From Dictyobacter kobayashii (GTDB lineage: Bacteria > Chloroflexota > Ktedonobacteria > Ktedonobacterales > Ktedonobacteraceae): a stretch of DNA of 64,000 bases. The translations under genes were made by a program, and so were the position numbers. The notes beneath the pieces are model-generated. The model had not been told where the DNA came from and did no database searches. It was given only the letters and a program-made list of their open reading frames with translations. This document shows, piece by piece, positions 10,496 to 19,640 of the stretch (position 1 is the stretch's first letter; the number at the start of each line of letters is the position of its first letter). Location of the stretch: contig NZ_BIFS01000001.1 in the NCBI RefSeq assembly GCF_003967555.1, positions 1,302,001 through 1,366,000 of the forward strand, in the 5' to 3' direction.

Positions 10496-11242
10496 CTAAG
10501 GCGTCGGGTGGCAGGCCGTGGTTGAAGAGACATTGATAGCAACCTGGTTGGTGGCGGCAGAGTTGCTGGCACCTGCTAACAGGTTGACTTGATTGGTGCG
10601 AGCATCGAAAGCGCTGCTTTTAACACCATTGACAACGTTCGCTGATACATACTGCTGCTCTAAACTGGCGCTTGGTAAATTATTGGCCGGGCCAATAAAA
10701 CCTCCACCAACACTATTTGGGGTTGCGGAAGCCGTTGCACTGGCCGCAGGTGTTGAATTATTCGCTGGCTTAACCACGAAGTTCAACACACGGTGATTGG
10801 TATTATCCACCACAAATAGATGGGCTGCATTATTAATCATGCCGACCGAGAGCAACGATTGTCGCGTCTGGGACGTTGGAGGTGGTATGGTTAAAAATTT
10901 AACAATTGGAGCCGTTGGTGTGGCTACTGGAGTGGCCACATTAAAGGTTTGCGCATCCTGAAACCAGGGCGTATTGACGGTCTGTTGTACCAGGACCCCG
11001 CCCTCCAAAGGCTTGGCTGTACTAAATTGCAGGCTTCTGATCTGGCCATCGCTATGCAATAAAAAGAGTTGCCCATTTGGCAATGCCGCGGCACTGACCA
11101 GGCCAGTCGAAATAGAAATATGGGCTGTCTCAGGATCTTTATCAAACTTATCTGACATGATAATTGAGCAGATTTGCTTTGATTTTGATTGGACTGACTG
11201 GTGAGCAGAGATAACATAAATCTCACCTCCCCAGGCAGTCAA
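10496..11242 (-). pseudogene. Beta-propeller-like C-terminal part of the PP2C/TM gene
   Basis: A 248-codon frame whose first residues continue, after frame repair, the sequence upstream. It contains propeller-like blades (LFLLHSDGQIRSLQF, LFVVDNTNHRVLNFVV), a T/P-rich linker (ATPVATPTAP) and another linker rich in A, T, S and P. It has no ribosome-binding site of its own and no signal peptide. The most economical reading is the extracellular sensor end of the membrane-anchored phosphatase at 12147-13061. Ligand unknown. Confidence 0.55.
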
Positions 11243-11688
11243 TAAAAGCGGCGTCTGTCCAGTGATTCAGTTCGGGTTTTGATGATGGTGCGTTATTGAT
11301 TTTTTCGGTTCAATTTACCGTTCTGCCACTTTATGCGTGCAAAACGATAATCACCCCGGCTTTTGAGCGGAAGTCAAATGTATAGAGTACTTGGTTATCA
11401 CTCGCTAAGAGGAGATCTTTTCATTTCCAAGCGCTGCTTGTGGTTTTTGTAAAGTTATGCTGATCATTTGGTCTGATAAACCAAAACCGTCCCCCAGAAT
11501 AAGTCTGCCGGTGATCCTTAATCCATCAGTAACGTCGCATCGAGTGGTCTGTACTTGTGGGTCCATTCAATCAAGTAATGGAGCGAGAATTTGTACAGGT
11601 AGCTCACAGCTTAATGCTTGCTGATTAAAATTACGTCGCCATCGAGTGGCACAAGTAACTGGAGCAGATTGTACAGGTAGCGTCACAG
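11243..11688 (-). pseudogene. Frame-scrambled middle of the PP2C/TM/propeller gene
   Basis: No frame stays open, but fragments of propeller-like sequence appear in succession in different minus-strand frames: LRITGRLILGDGFGLSDQMI, ASDNQVLYTFDF, then LTAWGGEIYVISAHQS leading into the frame ending at 10496. Several single-base indels are needed to join them. The tandem duplication at 11530-11705 lies in it. The density of errors suggests poor base quality or a collapsed repeat. Confidence 0.45.
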
Positions 11689-11705
11689 CTAATGCTGCTG
11701 ATTAA
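11530..11705. repeat. Imperfect tandem duplication, period about 99 bp
   Basis: Two copies share ACGTCG...ATCGAGTGG, GTACAGGTAGC, TCACAGCT and GCTGATTAAAATT. They differ mostly by single-base insertions or deletions rather than substitutions, which is unusual for an old duplication and typical of read or consensus errors. Confidence 0.6.
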
Positions 11706-12165
11706 AATTGGCCACGGCCGTCTTAAATTCAGCAGTCAGATCATTTTGCAGGCTCGTTAACTGATTGCTTTGCTGTGGATTAAGTGAGGCATCATTCAGA
11801 CTATGCAATTCCTGCTGCGCTCGCGTCAGACTGGCCAGGGCTTGGTCTGGCTTAGAGGACAGGTTGGACTTTGCCTGAGTGATCAGGGTACTGGCATTAT
11901 CTAACGTAGTCTGGGCACTTGAGGGTCGCAAAAAATACCACCAGGCACCACCTCCTACTATGGCGACCACCAGTAATACAGCAATCACAATGGTCGGCAG
12001 TAGCAAACGATTGCGTTTACGCCTCGGCACAGTCACAGCGGCCTGAGGTGCGGTAAAACCCTTGGAAGAAATAAATGCCTGCTCAGGTGGCGGCAGAGGC
12101 CGACTGGTAACACGGCCATCCTCAACCCGCGTAGCGGCGGAAACCCCTAGCGAGGAAGAAGGCAC
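11689..12165 (-). pseudogene. Transmembrane and coiled-coil middle part of the PP2C gene
   Basis: Frame of 158 codons continuing the phosphatase after a break near 12161. A basic stretch RRKRNR precedes one strong membrane segment (LLLPTIVIAVLLVVAIVGGG), then a helical coiled-coil-like region LDNASTLITQAKSNLSSKPDQ with heptad character. One added base in the GG at 12161-12162 gives continuous TAVLVVCPSSSLG. This topology puts the phosphatase inside and the coiled coil and propeller outside. Confidence 0.6.
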
Positions 12166-13061
12166 ACGACCAGAACAGCCGTGCTCTCATCAGCGACATG
12201 GCTGCTCCCACCAGCATGCACCGGGTGCTGTAGTGTTTCAGGAATATCATCACCGGCTTCCTGGACACGCACCACAATGGCGGTAATATTATCAGGCCCA
12301 CCATTTTCATTGGCCCGCTCTACCAGGTGATAAACACTCTCTTGTGGCAAATATTGATTGACAATCGCACGCAGATCTTCTTCACCCACCGGACCCGAAA
12401 GCCCATCTGAACAAAGGACAAAGGTATCACCATCCTCCAAAATCTCGGTGAAAACATCCACCTCGACTTCGGCCTGTGTACCCAGGGCACGTGTAATCAC
12501 ATTGCGCTGCGCATGTGAACGGGCCTGATCTTTTGTCAATAAACCCGCACGTACCTGTTCTTCTACCCAGGAATGGTCCTGCGATATTTGTTTCGCCTGA
12601 CCATGGCGTACCATGTATGCACGACTATCCCCGACATTGGCGATATAGGCGACCCCACCACGTAGCACTGCCGCTACACAGGTAGTACCCATACCACTTC
12701 GCATCATGTTTTCTGCCGCCCGTTGATGAATTAACGCATTTGCTCTTTTAATCGCATTCATCAATGAGAGAGGGATATCATCATTCTCATCTTGGTAATA
12801 GACATTGCTCACTGTGTCTACAGCGATTTCGCTCGCCACTTCCCCTGCTGCATGTCCCCCCATGCCATCAGCCACGATAAAGAGCGCACCCTTTTTGGTC
12901 ATAACCTGGCTGTCTCTTGGAATGACATAGGCCATATTATCTTCATTATGGGGACGTTTACGGCCAACATCTGTTAGCTGTGCGACATCGAGCCGGAGTT
13001 GTTTGGACAACGCGCTTCTCTCCCGTACTTCAGTAGCTCTCGATTTGTGCGCACTGCCCAC
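12147..13061 (-). CDS. PP2C-family protein Ser/Thr phosphatase domain (N-terminal part of a broken gene)
   Basis: The catalytic domain spans about residues 25-265 and has all the metal-site motifs of Stp/PrpC phosphatases: NEDNM, FIVADGMGGHAAGE, VGDSRAY, LCSDGLS and GGPDNITAIVV. It removes phosphate from Ser/Thr on proteins phosphorylated by Hanks-type kinases, on the cytosolic side. The frame ends prematurely in VVCLLPR because of a frameshift at about 12161; the following 850 codons-worth of sequence supplies a membrane anchor and an external domain. The gene is divergent from the M20-like gene at 13263. Confidence 0.88.
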   Translation of the reverse strand: MGSAHKSRATEVRERSALSKQLRLDVAQLTDVGRKRPHNEDNMAYVIPRDSQVMTKKGALFIVADGMGGHAAGEVASEIAVDTVSNVYYQDENDDIPLSLMNAIKRANALIHQRAAENMMRSGMGTTCVAAVLRGGVAYIANVGDSRAYMVRHGQAKQISQDHSWVEEQVRAGLLTKDQARSHAQRNVITRALGTQAEVEVDVFTEILEDGDTFVLCSDGLSGPVGEEDLRAIVNQYLPQESVYHLVERANENGGPDNITAIVVRVQEAGDDIPETLQHPVHAGGSSHVADESTAVLVVCLLPR

Positions 13062-13262
13062 TAGGCAGTTGCTGGAACTTTAGGCTATAATACACCGATA
13101 CAGAGAAAAACGCAACGTAATACACATTTCTTTTGCTGCGATCTTCTCACTCGCCTACTACTTATACCGCTCACTGCACATGAGTATACTCTTTCAAACC
13201 TCGGCATGCAAGATATATAGACGGCGGTACTAGCAGCACCATACCAGGAAGGCAGAGGGTTT

Positions 13263-14591
13263 ATGGCATTATCAACAGTTCAACGGCTTCTTTTACAAAC
13301 TATTAATGACCAGTCCCCTTTGTACCTGGAAGATTGGCAAGCTATCTCTACTCAAATTTATACTTCACCAGCGCAAAAGATACAAGATATCTGGTTAGCA
13401 CTTTTGCGTCACTATGGCTTTTTAACACAATACCTGGACCCGGATCAGTTTGTTCTCTATGGTGAATATATAGCCCAAGCACCACAAACGTTGCTTTTTT
13501 ATGTAAAATATACACCATCTATGGCAGTACAGCAGGTAGCATTTCCGCTACTCTCACAACTGGCTGCAATGCATGCCTATTGCAAGCACTTCAATCAGCT
13601 TCCCGTCAATATTAAATGGTTGATTGATTGTCAGCCCTCGCGATCTTCTGACGACCTTGAGCGCTTATTAACCGAACAACGATCACTATTGCAGGCAGAT
13701 GGCTGTATCTTGTATACCACAAAACATGAAATAAGCAAAGTGGCCACGCAAACTGAACTTCTATTAGGTAGAAAGGGCCATTTACTGGCAGAAGTTTCGC
13801 TCCAGACCGCTACCCGGCCCATTCCAGCCAGTTATGGAGCCATCGCACCCGACGCGGCGTGGCAGTTAGTATGGGCCCTGGCAGCCTTAAAAGATTCACG
13901 AGAAGATATTTTATTAACAGGTTTCTATGATCACGTGCGATCTCCAGAAGATGAGGCGATTGAGGCGATCTCTCATCTACCTGATACCCACTCTGACCTT
14001 ATACGTTCCTGGGGCACAGAAAGGTTGCTCATGGATCTCGAAGGTATTCAGCAGCACTACGCCCATTTTCTTACTCCAACCTGTACGATCACTCTCCTTA
14101 GCAGCCCAACTGCTGAACAACACACTAACACAGTTGATCCTATCTCAGACTCAGGAAGGGACGATTTTATCCCAGCCCAGGCGCGGGCCAGGCTTGATTT
14201 GCGCCTGGTTCCTGATCAAGATCCTTATGAGATCTTCACACAACTTCAACAGCATTTTCATACCCATATGTCTTATCCGGTACAGTGTGATCTGATTTCC
14301 GCCAGCCTGCCTGCCGCTATTTCTGTCCGCGAACCGTTAGTACAACGCCTGCAGCAAGCGATAAGTGCCGTTGCGCCACAGGCTCCGCTACTGCTTCCAC
14401 TGACAGCCGATCACTCTGCGTACTCTTTACTTGCAAACCAGCTCGGTGTACCTACTATTGGAATCGTTACACCATTAGCAGTACAATCAAGCACAGCCAT
14501 AAACCATCCTCAATTATTGGAATCTATCAAGCAAAATGTGCTTTTACTCTTCAGCTATAAAGGCCTGACAAGCAATCTATCAAGCCATTAG
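13263..14591 (+). CDS. M20-family peptidase-like protein, probably inactive
   Basis: 442 residues, similar in length and layout to M20 dipeptidases/deacylases. Recognisable parts are the GFYDHVRSPEDEA stretch, the dimerisation (lid) domain with ARARLDLRLVPDQDPYEIF near residue 305, the tail LLANQLGVPTIGI and INHPQLLESIK, where the last metal-binding His of the family normally lies. The first metal site, normally GHxDVVP, reads FYVKYTPS, and the EE pair of the catalytic base is replaced by SSDDLERLL. So metal binding is probably lost and the protein may be a pseudoenzyme. ATG at 13263; purine-rich GGAAGGCAGAGG upstream. Confidence 0.7.
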   Translation: MALSTVQRLLLQTINDQSPLYLEDWQAISTQIYTSPAQKIQDIWLALLRHYGFLTQYLDPDQFVLYGEYIAQAPQTLLFYVKYTPSMAVQQVAFPLLSQLAAMHAYCKHFNQLPVNIKWLIDCQPSRSSDDLERLLTEQRSLLQADGCILYTTKHEISKVATQTELLLGRKGHLLAEVSLQTATRPIPASYGAIAPDAAWQLVWALAALKDSREDILLTGFYDHVRSPEDEAIEAISHLPDTHSDLIRSWGTERLLMDLEGIQQHYAHFLTPTCTITLLSSPTAEQHTNTVDPISDSGRDDFIPAQARARLDLRLVPDQDPYEIFTQLQQHFHTHMSYPVQCDLISASLPAAISVREPLVQRLQQAISAVAPQAPLLLPLTADHSAYSLLANQLGVPTIGIVTPLAVQSSTAINHPQLLESIKQNVLLLFSYKGLTSNLSSH

Positions 14592-14975
14592 TGCCATTTA
14601 CTAGGCCAATTCTGGAGAGCAGAGTATACTGGGATATGTGCATGTTGCTCCTATGCAACATGTCACATACGTATTTGTTCTATAGAAAATGCATACGCTT
14701 CAAGAGTACCAGGGCGCTACTTATTTTCAGGGATATTTAATTCATGCCCTGCGCACTTGCCAAAGATGAGTTGCAAAACATACTTCTAATGCAAGGGAAG
14801 AGGAGATCAACGGGTCAACATAACTAGCTTTGTGACCACGCAAAAATCAAAGACGTTATATAGCAATAACTGATGGAGAAACCCTCTTCGTCACGTGAGT
14901 TACGTCTTTCGCAATCTTCCATCTTAGCTTAGTACACGCTGGCATTAGAAGTCTGATGAGGAGAACGCCACGAGA
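14592..14975 (+). other. Leader and intergenic region of the exopolysaccharide operon
   Basis: 384 bp with no ORF of note. A hairpin ATGTGCATGTTGC/GCAACATGTCACAT at about 14634-14668 has no T run. Probably holds the operon promoter, which I could not place with confidence. Confidence 0.4.
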
Positions 14976-16154
14976 ATGCACATCGGCATCAACGCACAGT
15001 TGTTATCCTACGGTCAGAGCTATCGCAATGGTGGTGTCAGCCGCTATATTCGCTATTTACTCACCCAGATTGCTAAAGAACCCGGGGATCACACCTATAC
15101 AGTATTTGTAAATGGACAAGATGTCATAGAGCAGCTTGAACAACATCCACAAATAACCTTTGTTTCCGCCCCCTGGCCCGAGTCAAAACCGGCGGTACGC
15201 ATTGCCTGGGAACAATTCACGTTGCCCAGGTTGGTACGCCAGCGACAGATTGATGTGCTCCATTCTCCAGTCAATGTACGGCCTGAATACTTGCCAGCTC
15301 GCTGTGCCAGTATTGTAACCATCCATGATCTGGCCTTTTTACGTTTCCCACATGTGCTTACAGCCCCCAAACGCCTGTACCATCAGACTTTTACTATTCG
15401 GAGTTTAAAGCGGGCCTCGATGCTTATCACAGTATCTGAGAGCACAAAACGCGATGTTCATGAGCTGGTTGGAATTCCATACGAGCGTATTCAGACTATT
15501 TATCCGTGTATCGACGAGCGTTTTTCGAACGTTTCAATAGAAGACAGATTAGATACATTCCGCGAAAAATATGGCGTTGCGGAGGGTTTTATTTTATACC
15601 TGGGCACTTTAGAGCCGCGCAAAAATATTGCTACCTTGATCGATGCCTATGCGCAGTTAAGACAACAGTACCATATTCGTGAGAAACTCGTGCTGGCAGG
15701 CGGCAAAGGCTGGCTCTATGATACAATTTTTGAAAAAGTGCGCCAATCAGGTTTAGAGAAAGAGGTTCTATTCCCGGGCTTTGTCTCGGATAGTGAACAG
15801 GCTCTCTGGTATCAAAGCGCTTCGGTCTTCGCGTATCCTTCACTTTATGAAGGCTTTGGCATTCCAGTCGCGGAGGCACTGGCCAGCGGTACACCTGTAG
15901 TAACCTCGAACATTTCAAGCCTCCCTGAGGCGGGAGCCGGACTGGCCCTGTGCATTGATCCAAATGATATGCATGCTCTGTCTGGTGCGCTCTATCAAGC
16001 TTTGACTGACCCGGCTTTGCGTGAGCGGTGCCGACAGCAGGCATCCACGGTCGCACAGCGCTTCTCGGCTCAAACGATGGCAGCAAAAACTATCGCAGCG
16101 TATGAACAGGCTGCTAAAATACATCAATCACAACGTATAACGTTTGTTCAATAG
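14976..16154 (+). CDS. GT4 glycosyltransferase, exopolysaccharide operon
   Basis: 392 residues of GT-B fold. N-terminal GGVSRYIRYLLTQI and the C-terminal donor site LYLGTLEPRKNIATLI and PSLYEGFGIPVAEALASGTP, whose two glutamates form the E-x7-E motif of GT4 retaining enzymes. It adds a sugar from a nucleotide-sugar donor to a lipid-linked acceptor on the cytosolic membrane face. ATG follows GAGGAG at a longish 12 bases. It is first of three genes separated by 20 and 3 bp, so they are one operon that builds a cell-surface polysaccharide. The sugar is not predictable. Confidence 0.92.
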   Translation: MHIGINAQLLSYGQSYRNGGVSRYIRYLLTQIAKEPGDHTYTVFVNGQDVIEQLEQHPQITFVSAPWPESKPAVRIAWEQFTLPRLVRQRQIDVLHSPVNVRPEYLPARCASIVTIHDLAFLRFPHVLTAPKRLYHQTFTIRSLKRASMLITVSESTKRDVHELVGIPYERIQTIYPCIDERFSNVSIEDRLDTFREKYGVAEGFILYLGTLEPRKNIATLIDAYAQLRQQYHIREKLVLAGGKGWLYDTIFEKVRQSGLEKEVLFPGFVSDSEQALWYQSASVFAYPSLYEGFGIPVAEALASGTPVVTSNISSLPEAGAGLALCIDPNDMHALSGALYQALTDPALRERCRQQASTVAQRFSAQTMAAKTIAAYEQAAKIHQSQRITFVQ

Positions 16155-16174
16155 TGTGAGATAGTATAAATATT

Positions 16175-17794
16175 ATGGCTCGAATTATAGAGAACAACGA
16201 ACCTACACCTGGCGCGAGAACGACCACTGAGGTAATGCATGAAATGATGGGCGGAGCAACTGGACCAATCACCAAGGTCATTTCCGAGCGCCGATCGATC
16301 CGTCGCCATTGGCGTATCGCTGAAACGGTCTTCATGATCGTTTTAGATACGCTTATGATTCTTGCGGCCTGCTACCTGGCCTACTTCTTGAGATTTAAAA
16401 CCCTGCTAAAAAATCCAGTCCTGGATTGGCTGAAGCAGCAGATTTTCGGCTACTATACATCCGCGGCCCCCGATAATAATCCAAAATTTTCTTCTTATAT
16501 GTTGCTATGGGCGGGTGTAGTTGCTTGCTTGATCATCATTTTTGCTATGCGCCGCCTCTACCATATTCGCCTGACTGGTAACTGGTTCCGGCAAGCCTGG
16601 TCAATTGTGATCTCAACTACTATCGGGATGGCCTTTTTAATCACGTACTTTTTCTTTTTTCAAAATACCAATCAATATGATCCTGATACCCTGGTGCCTA
16701 ATTCCCGCCTCTTAATTCCATTTATATGGTTTGCAACCATAGTAGTGCTTTGTACGGGCCGCTTGATCGTCTCAGGCGTGATGGGCATGCTGTATCGCAT
16801 GGGACTTGGAGAGACGCGGGTACTGGTGGTAGGCTCAGGACGCCTGGGTAAGATGGTAATGCAGTGCCTGGCCGCCAGCCCTAATCTGGGCTTTTCGGTC
16901 GTTGGCTTTCTACATGATATGACCGAGCCTCCTGGCGACTTTGGCCGCTTCAAAATGTTGGGCACCATCGATGATATTGGGATGGTCATTCGCTCTATGC
17001 AGGTAGATGAGGTAATTATTGCCCTGCCTTCACATCTAAATAATCATGCGATCCGCAGCGTTAAGCTGTGCGAGCGTCTGGGTGCTTCATTTAAGTTGAT
17101 CCCAGATCTCTATGAGCTTAATCTCTCGCGCATCGATATGGAGAGCATTGAAGGTATTCCGTTGCTGGGCATCAAGCAGGCTTCACTAAACACGCCGCAG
17201 CGTATCATCACACGCACAATCGATATCGTCATCTCATCCCTGGCTTTGATTATTGGTTCGCCTATCTACATCTGTATCGCACTGGCCATCCTGTTTACCT
17301 CACCAGGCCCCATCATTTATAAGCAGGAACGTGTGGGATTGGATGGTAAGCACTTTAAGATGTTAAAGTTCCGCTCGATGTATAAAGATGCTGACCAGCG
17401 CCTGGCCCAGCTACTCAGTCAGAATGAGGCCCAGGGACCAATCTTTAAGATGCGCGAAGATCCACGCGTTACATCGGTTGGCCGCTTTATCCGCCGCACC
17501 AGCCTGGATGAGATTCCTCAACTTTTCAATGTGCTCAAAGGCGAAATGAGCCTGGTTGGTCCACGACCACCACTGCCACGCGAGGTGGCCCAGTATGCGG
17601 AATGGCAGAAGGGACGACTGGCGATCAAACCTGGTTGTAGCGGACTGTGGCAGATCCGTGGTCGCAGCAATATCAGTTTCGATGAAGGGGTGTTGATGGA
17701 CATCTATTATATTGAAAACTGGTCGCTGCGCCTGTATATACAGATTCTTCTGCGCACAATTCCCGCCATCTTATTCAGCCGAGGAGCATATTAA
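16175..17794 (+). CDS. Polyprenyl-phosphate sugar phosphotransferase (WbaP/CpsE-like)
   Basis: 539 residues. Four to five N-terminal membrane segments (about 50-210), a Rossmann-like domain (about 220-330, VLVVGSGRLGKMV), a hydrophobic membrane-entering helix near 350, and the catalytic Bac_transf domain with QERVGLDGKHFKMLKFRSM, RRTSLDEIPQLFNVLKGEMS and LVGPRPPLPREV. It transfers a sugar-1-phosphate to undecaprenyl phosphate, the first step of repeat-unit assembly. The DE pair in SLDEIPQ is the conserved catalytic pair of the family. No clear ribosome-binding site, but translation may couple to the upstream gene 20 bp away. Confidence 0.94.
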   Translation: MARIIENNEPTPGARTTTEVMHEMMGGATGPITKVISERRSIRRHWRIAETVFMIVLDTLMILAACYLAYFLRFKTLLKNPVLDWLKQQIFGYYTSAAPDNNPKFSSYMLLWAGVVACLIIIFAMRRLYHIRLTGNWFRQAWSIVISTTIGMAFLITYFFFFQNTNQYDPDTLVPNSRLLIPFIWFATIVVLCTGRLIVSGVMGMLYRMGLGETRVLVVGSGRLGKMVMQCLAASPNLGFSVVGFLHDMTEPPGDFGRFKMLGTIDDIGMVIRSMQVDEVIIALPSHLNNHAIRSVKLCERLGASFKLIPDLYELNLSRIDMESIEGIPLLGIKQASLNTPQRIITRTIDIVISSLALIIGSPIYICIALAILFTSPGPIIYKQERVGLDGKHFKMLKFRSMYKDADQRLAQLLSQNEAQGPIFKMREDPRVTSVGRFIRRTSLDEIPQLFNVLKGEMSLVGPRPPLPREVAQYAEWQKGRLAIKPGCSGLWQIRGRSNISFDEGVLMDIYYIENWSLRLYIQILLRTIPAILFSRGAY

Positions 17795-17797
17795 AAG

Positions 17798-18931
17798 ATG
17801 AAAGTAGCTTTAGTGCATGATTACCTCAACCAAATGGGGGGAGCTGAACGTGTAGTGCTGGCGTTTCATGAAATTTTTCCGGATGCGCCTCTCTACACAT
17901 CGATCTATGATCCTAAACGTGTCGATCCTGCATTTCAAAAGATGGATATTCGCACATCTTTTATGCAAAAGATGCCCTTCATCATGAAGCACCATCAGCC
18001 CTATCTGCCTCTCTATCCCTTCGCGATGGAGAATCTGGATCTGCGCGGCTATGACCTGGTGTTGAGTAGCTCCAGCGCTTTTGGCAAGGGTGTAATCACG
18101 CGACCAGGAACCATGCACATCTGCTATTGTCATACCCCTATGCGCTGGTGCTGGAACTATGAAGAATATGTGGAGCGCGAACAACTGGGAAAGGTCGCTC
18201 GCAGCGTATTGCCATTTATGATGACAGGTCTGCGTGTCTGGGACCAGACCAGCTCGCAGCGCGTAGATCATTTTATCGCTAATTCGCCGACAATTGCTGA
18301 GCGCATTCGTAAGTATTATCGGCGGGAGGCTGCCTATATTCCGCCCCCGGTCGATGCACAGCGTTTCCCTTTTGAACCAGACGTGCTGGCTGGAGATTAT
18401 TTTCTAGCCCTTAGTCGCCTGATCCCTTATAAGCGGCTTGATCTAGCGATCCAGGCCTGCAATCGTCTCCAGCTGCCACTGGTGATTATTGGTGGTGGAC
18501 GAGACGAGGAACGCTTAAAGAAGATGGCTGGTCCGACTATTCGTTTTATGGGCCGCTTATCCGATGAAGAGGTCATCTATTACTTTAAACACTGCCGGGC
18601 CTTCCTTTTCCCCGGTGAAGAAGACTTTGGCATCACGCCATTGGAGGCACAGGCCTGTGGTCGCCCTATTATCGCCTACGGGGCCGGTGGCGCCCTGGCA
18701 TCGGTCATCGATGGGGTAACAGGCGTCTTCTTTCAGGAACAGACCGTAGAGAGCCTGGTACAGGTCCTGGCGACCTTTGATGAGCGTCGCTTTGATCCAC
18801 TGGTCATCCACAATCATGCCCTCGACTTCGATACCTCACGCTTCAGTCGTCGCATCCTCCAATTCATTGAAGCCAAGATGAGTGAGGAGAAATCTGTATT
18901 GTCATTCTCCGCTAATGATCTGGCACTCTAG
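17798..18931 (+). CDS. GT4 glycosyltransferase, exopolysaccharide operon
   Basis: 377 residues. The N-terminus KVALVHDYLNQMGGAERVV and the middle CYCHTPMRWCWNYEEYVERE are typical of a GT4 subgroup often found in exopolysaccharide loci. Donor site FPGEEDFGITPLEAQACGRP with E-x7-E. ATG follows GAGGAG, and only 3 bp separate it from the phosphotransferase. The gene ends 2 bp before a MITE-like element at 18934, which probably also supplies its terminator (arms of 23 bp with T runs at 18964-19014). Confidence 0.92.
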   Translation: MKVALVHDYLNQMGGAERVVLAFHEIFPDAPLYTSIYDPKRVDPAFQKMDIRTSFMQKMPFIMKHHQPYLPLYPFAMENLDLRGYDLVLSSSSAFGKGVITRPGTMHICYCHTPMRWCWNYEEYVEREQLGKVARSVLPFMMTGLRVWDQTSSQRVDHFIANSPTIAERIRKYYRREAAYIPPPVDAQRFPFEPDVLAGDYFLALSRLIPYKRLDLAIQACNRLQLPLVIIGGGRDEERLKKMAGPTIRFMGRLSDEEVIYYFKHCRAFLFPGEEDFGITPLEAQACGRPIIAYGAGGALASVIDGVTGVFFQEQTVESLVQVLATFDERRFDPLVIHNHALDFDTSRFSRRILQFIEAKMSEEKSVLSFSANDLAL

Positions 18932-18933
18932 TG

Positions 18934-19294
18934 TGCGGACGGGCGCTGGCGCGCCCGCACCTTTTTTTGTGAGGTGTGGAAGTGCGCGGGACGCACTTCC
19001 ACACCTCACAAAAACGTTTGTACGCTCTTTCGCTCCTCATAAGAAACATCTGTACGCACTTCCACACCTCACAAAAACGTTTGTACGCTCTTTCGCTCCT
19101 CATAAGAAACATCTGTACGCTCCTCTAAACCCCACAAAACATCTGCTGCTTTTTCACATCCCACAAGAAACATCTATATGCTCTTTCGCGCATCAGCGCT
19201 TATATTTTTTTATTGGATTTTGTAGGAAATGTGCTTCGCACATTTCCTACAAAATCCAATAAAACGAGTTCGGGCGCGCCAGCGCACGCCCGCA
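18934..19294. mobile_element. MITE-like element, copy A
   Basis: 361 bp with 24-bp inverted ends matching at 22 positions: left 18934-18957 begins TGCGGACGGGCGCTGGCGCG, right 19271-19294 is its near-inverse. Just inside each end sits a perfect hairpin: 18964-19014 (23-bp arms, 5-base loop) and 19208-19264 (27-bp arms, TTC loop). Between them are the 63-bp direct repeats at 18991-19116 and A/C-rich DNA without an ORF. No transposase. No clear target-site duplication beyond TG. The same end sequence recurs at 50494-50727 and 57474-57495. Confidence 0.65.
18991..19116. repeat. Two 63-bp direct repeats plus a degenerate third
   Basis: ACGCACTTCCACACCTCACA... starts at 18991 and again at 19054 with no difference seen; a partial, diverged third unit (ACGCTCCTCTAAACCCCACA) follows to about 19160. 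Confidence 0.8.
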
Positions 19295-19640
19295 TGAAAA
19301 CAACATGCTCCCCATAGACATAAAATATATCCATAGCATTTGCATATAAATTGCCGGATTCCGGCAATTTATACCATTTCCTAGCACCTAAGTACAACTT
19401 GTTGACAGTGGAAATTAGAGCCTTTATAGTAAAACAGGTTTATTGGATTGTGGAGTAAACTAAAAAAAGATAGATTTACTCTACCTTTTCCATACGTAAA
19501 GCATGCAGTGTATATCAAACACTAAAAACATAAAGGTATTTCATGGTCAAGCGGGCATTGACCATTATTACAAGCGGCATTGCAGCCACTAGCCCACAAC
19601 ACATCAGAGCATAACGTTGCGACTTACGAGGAGGACAAGC

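Noticed and set aside
18991..19116. CRISPR array
   Set aside because: Only two full 63-bp direct repeats without spacers, and no cas genes.
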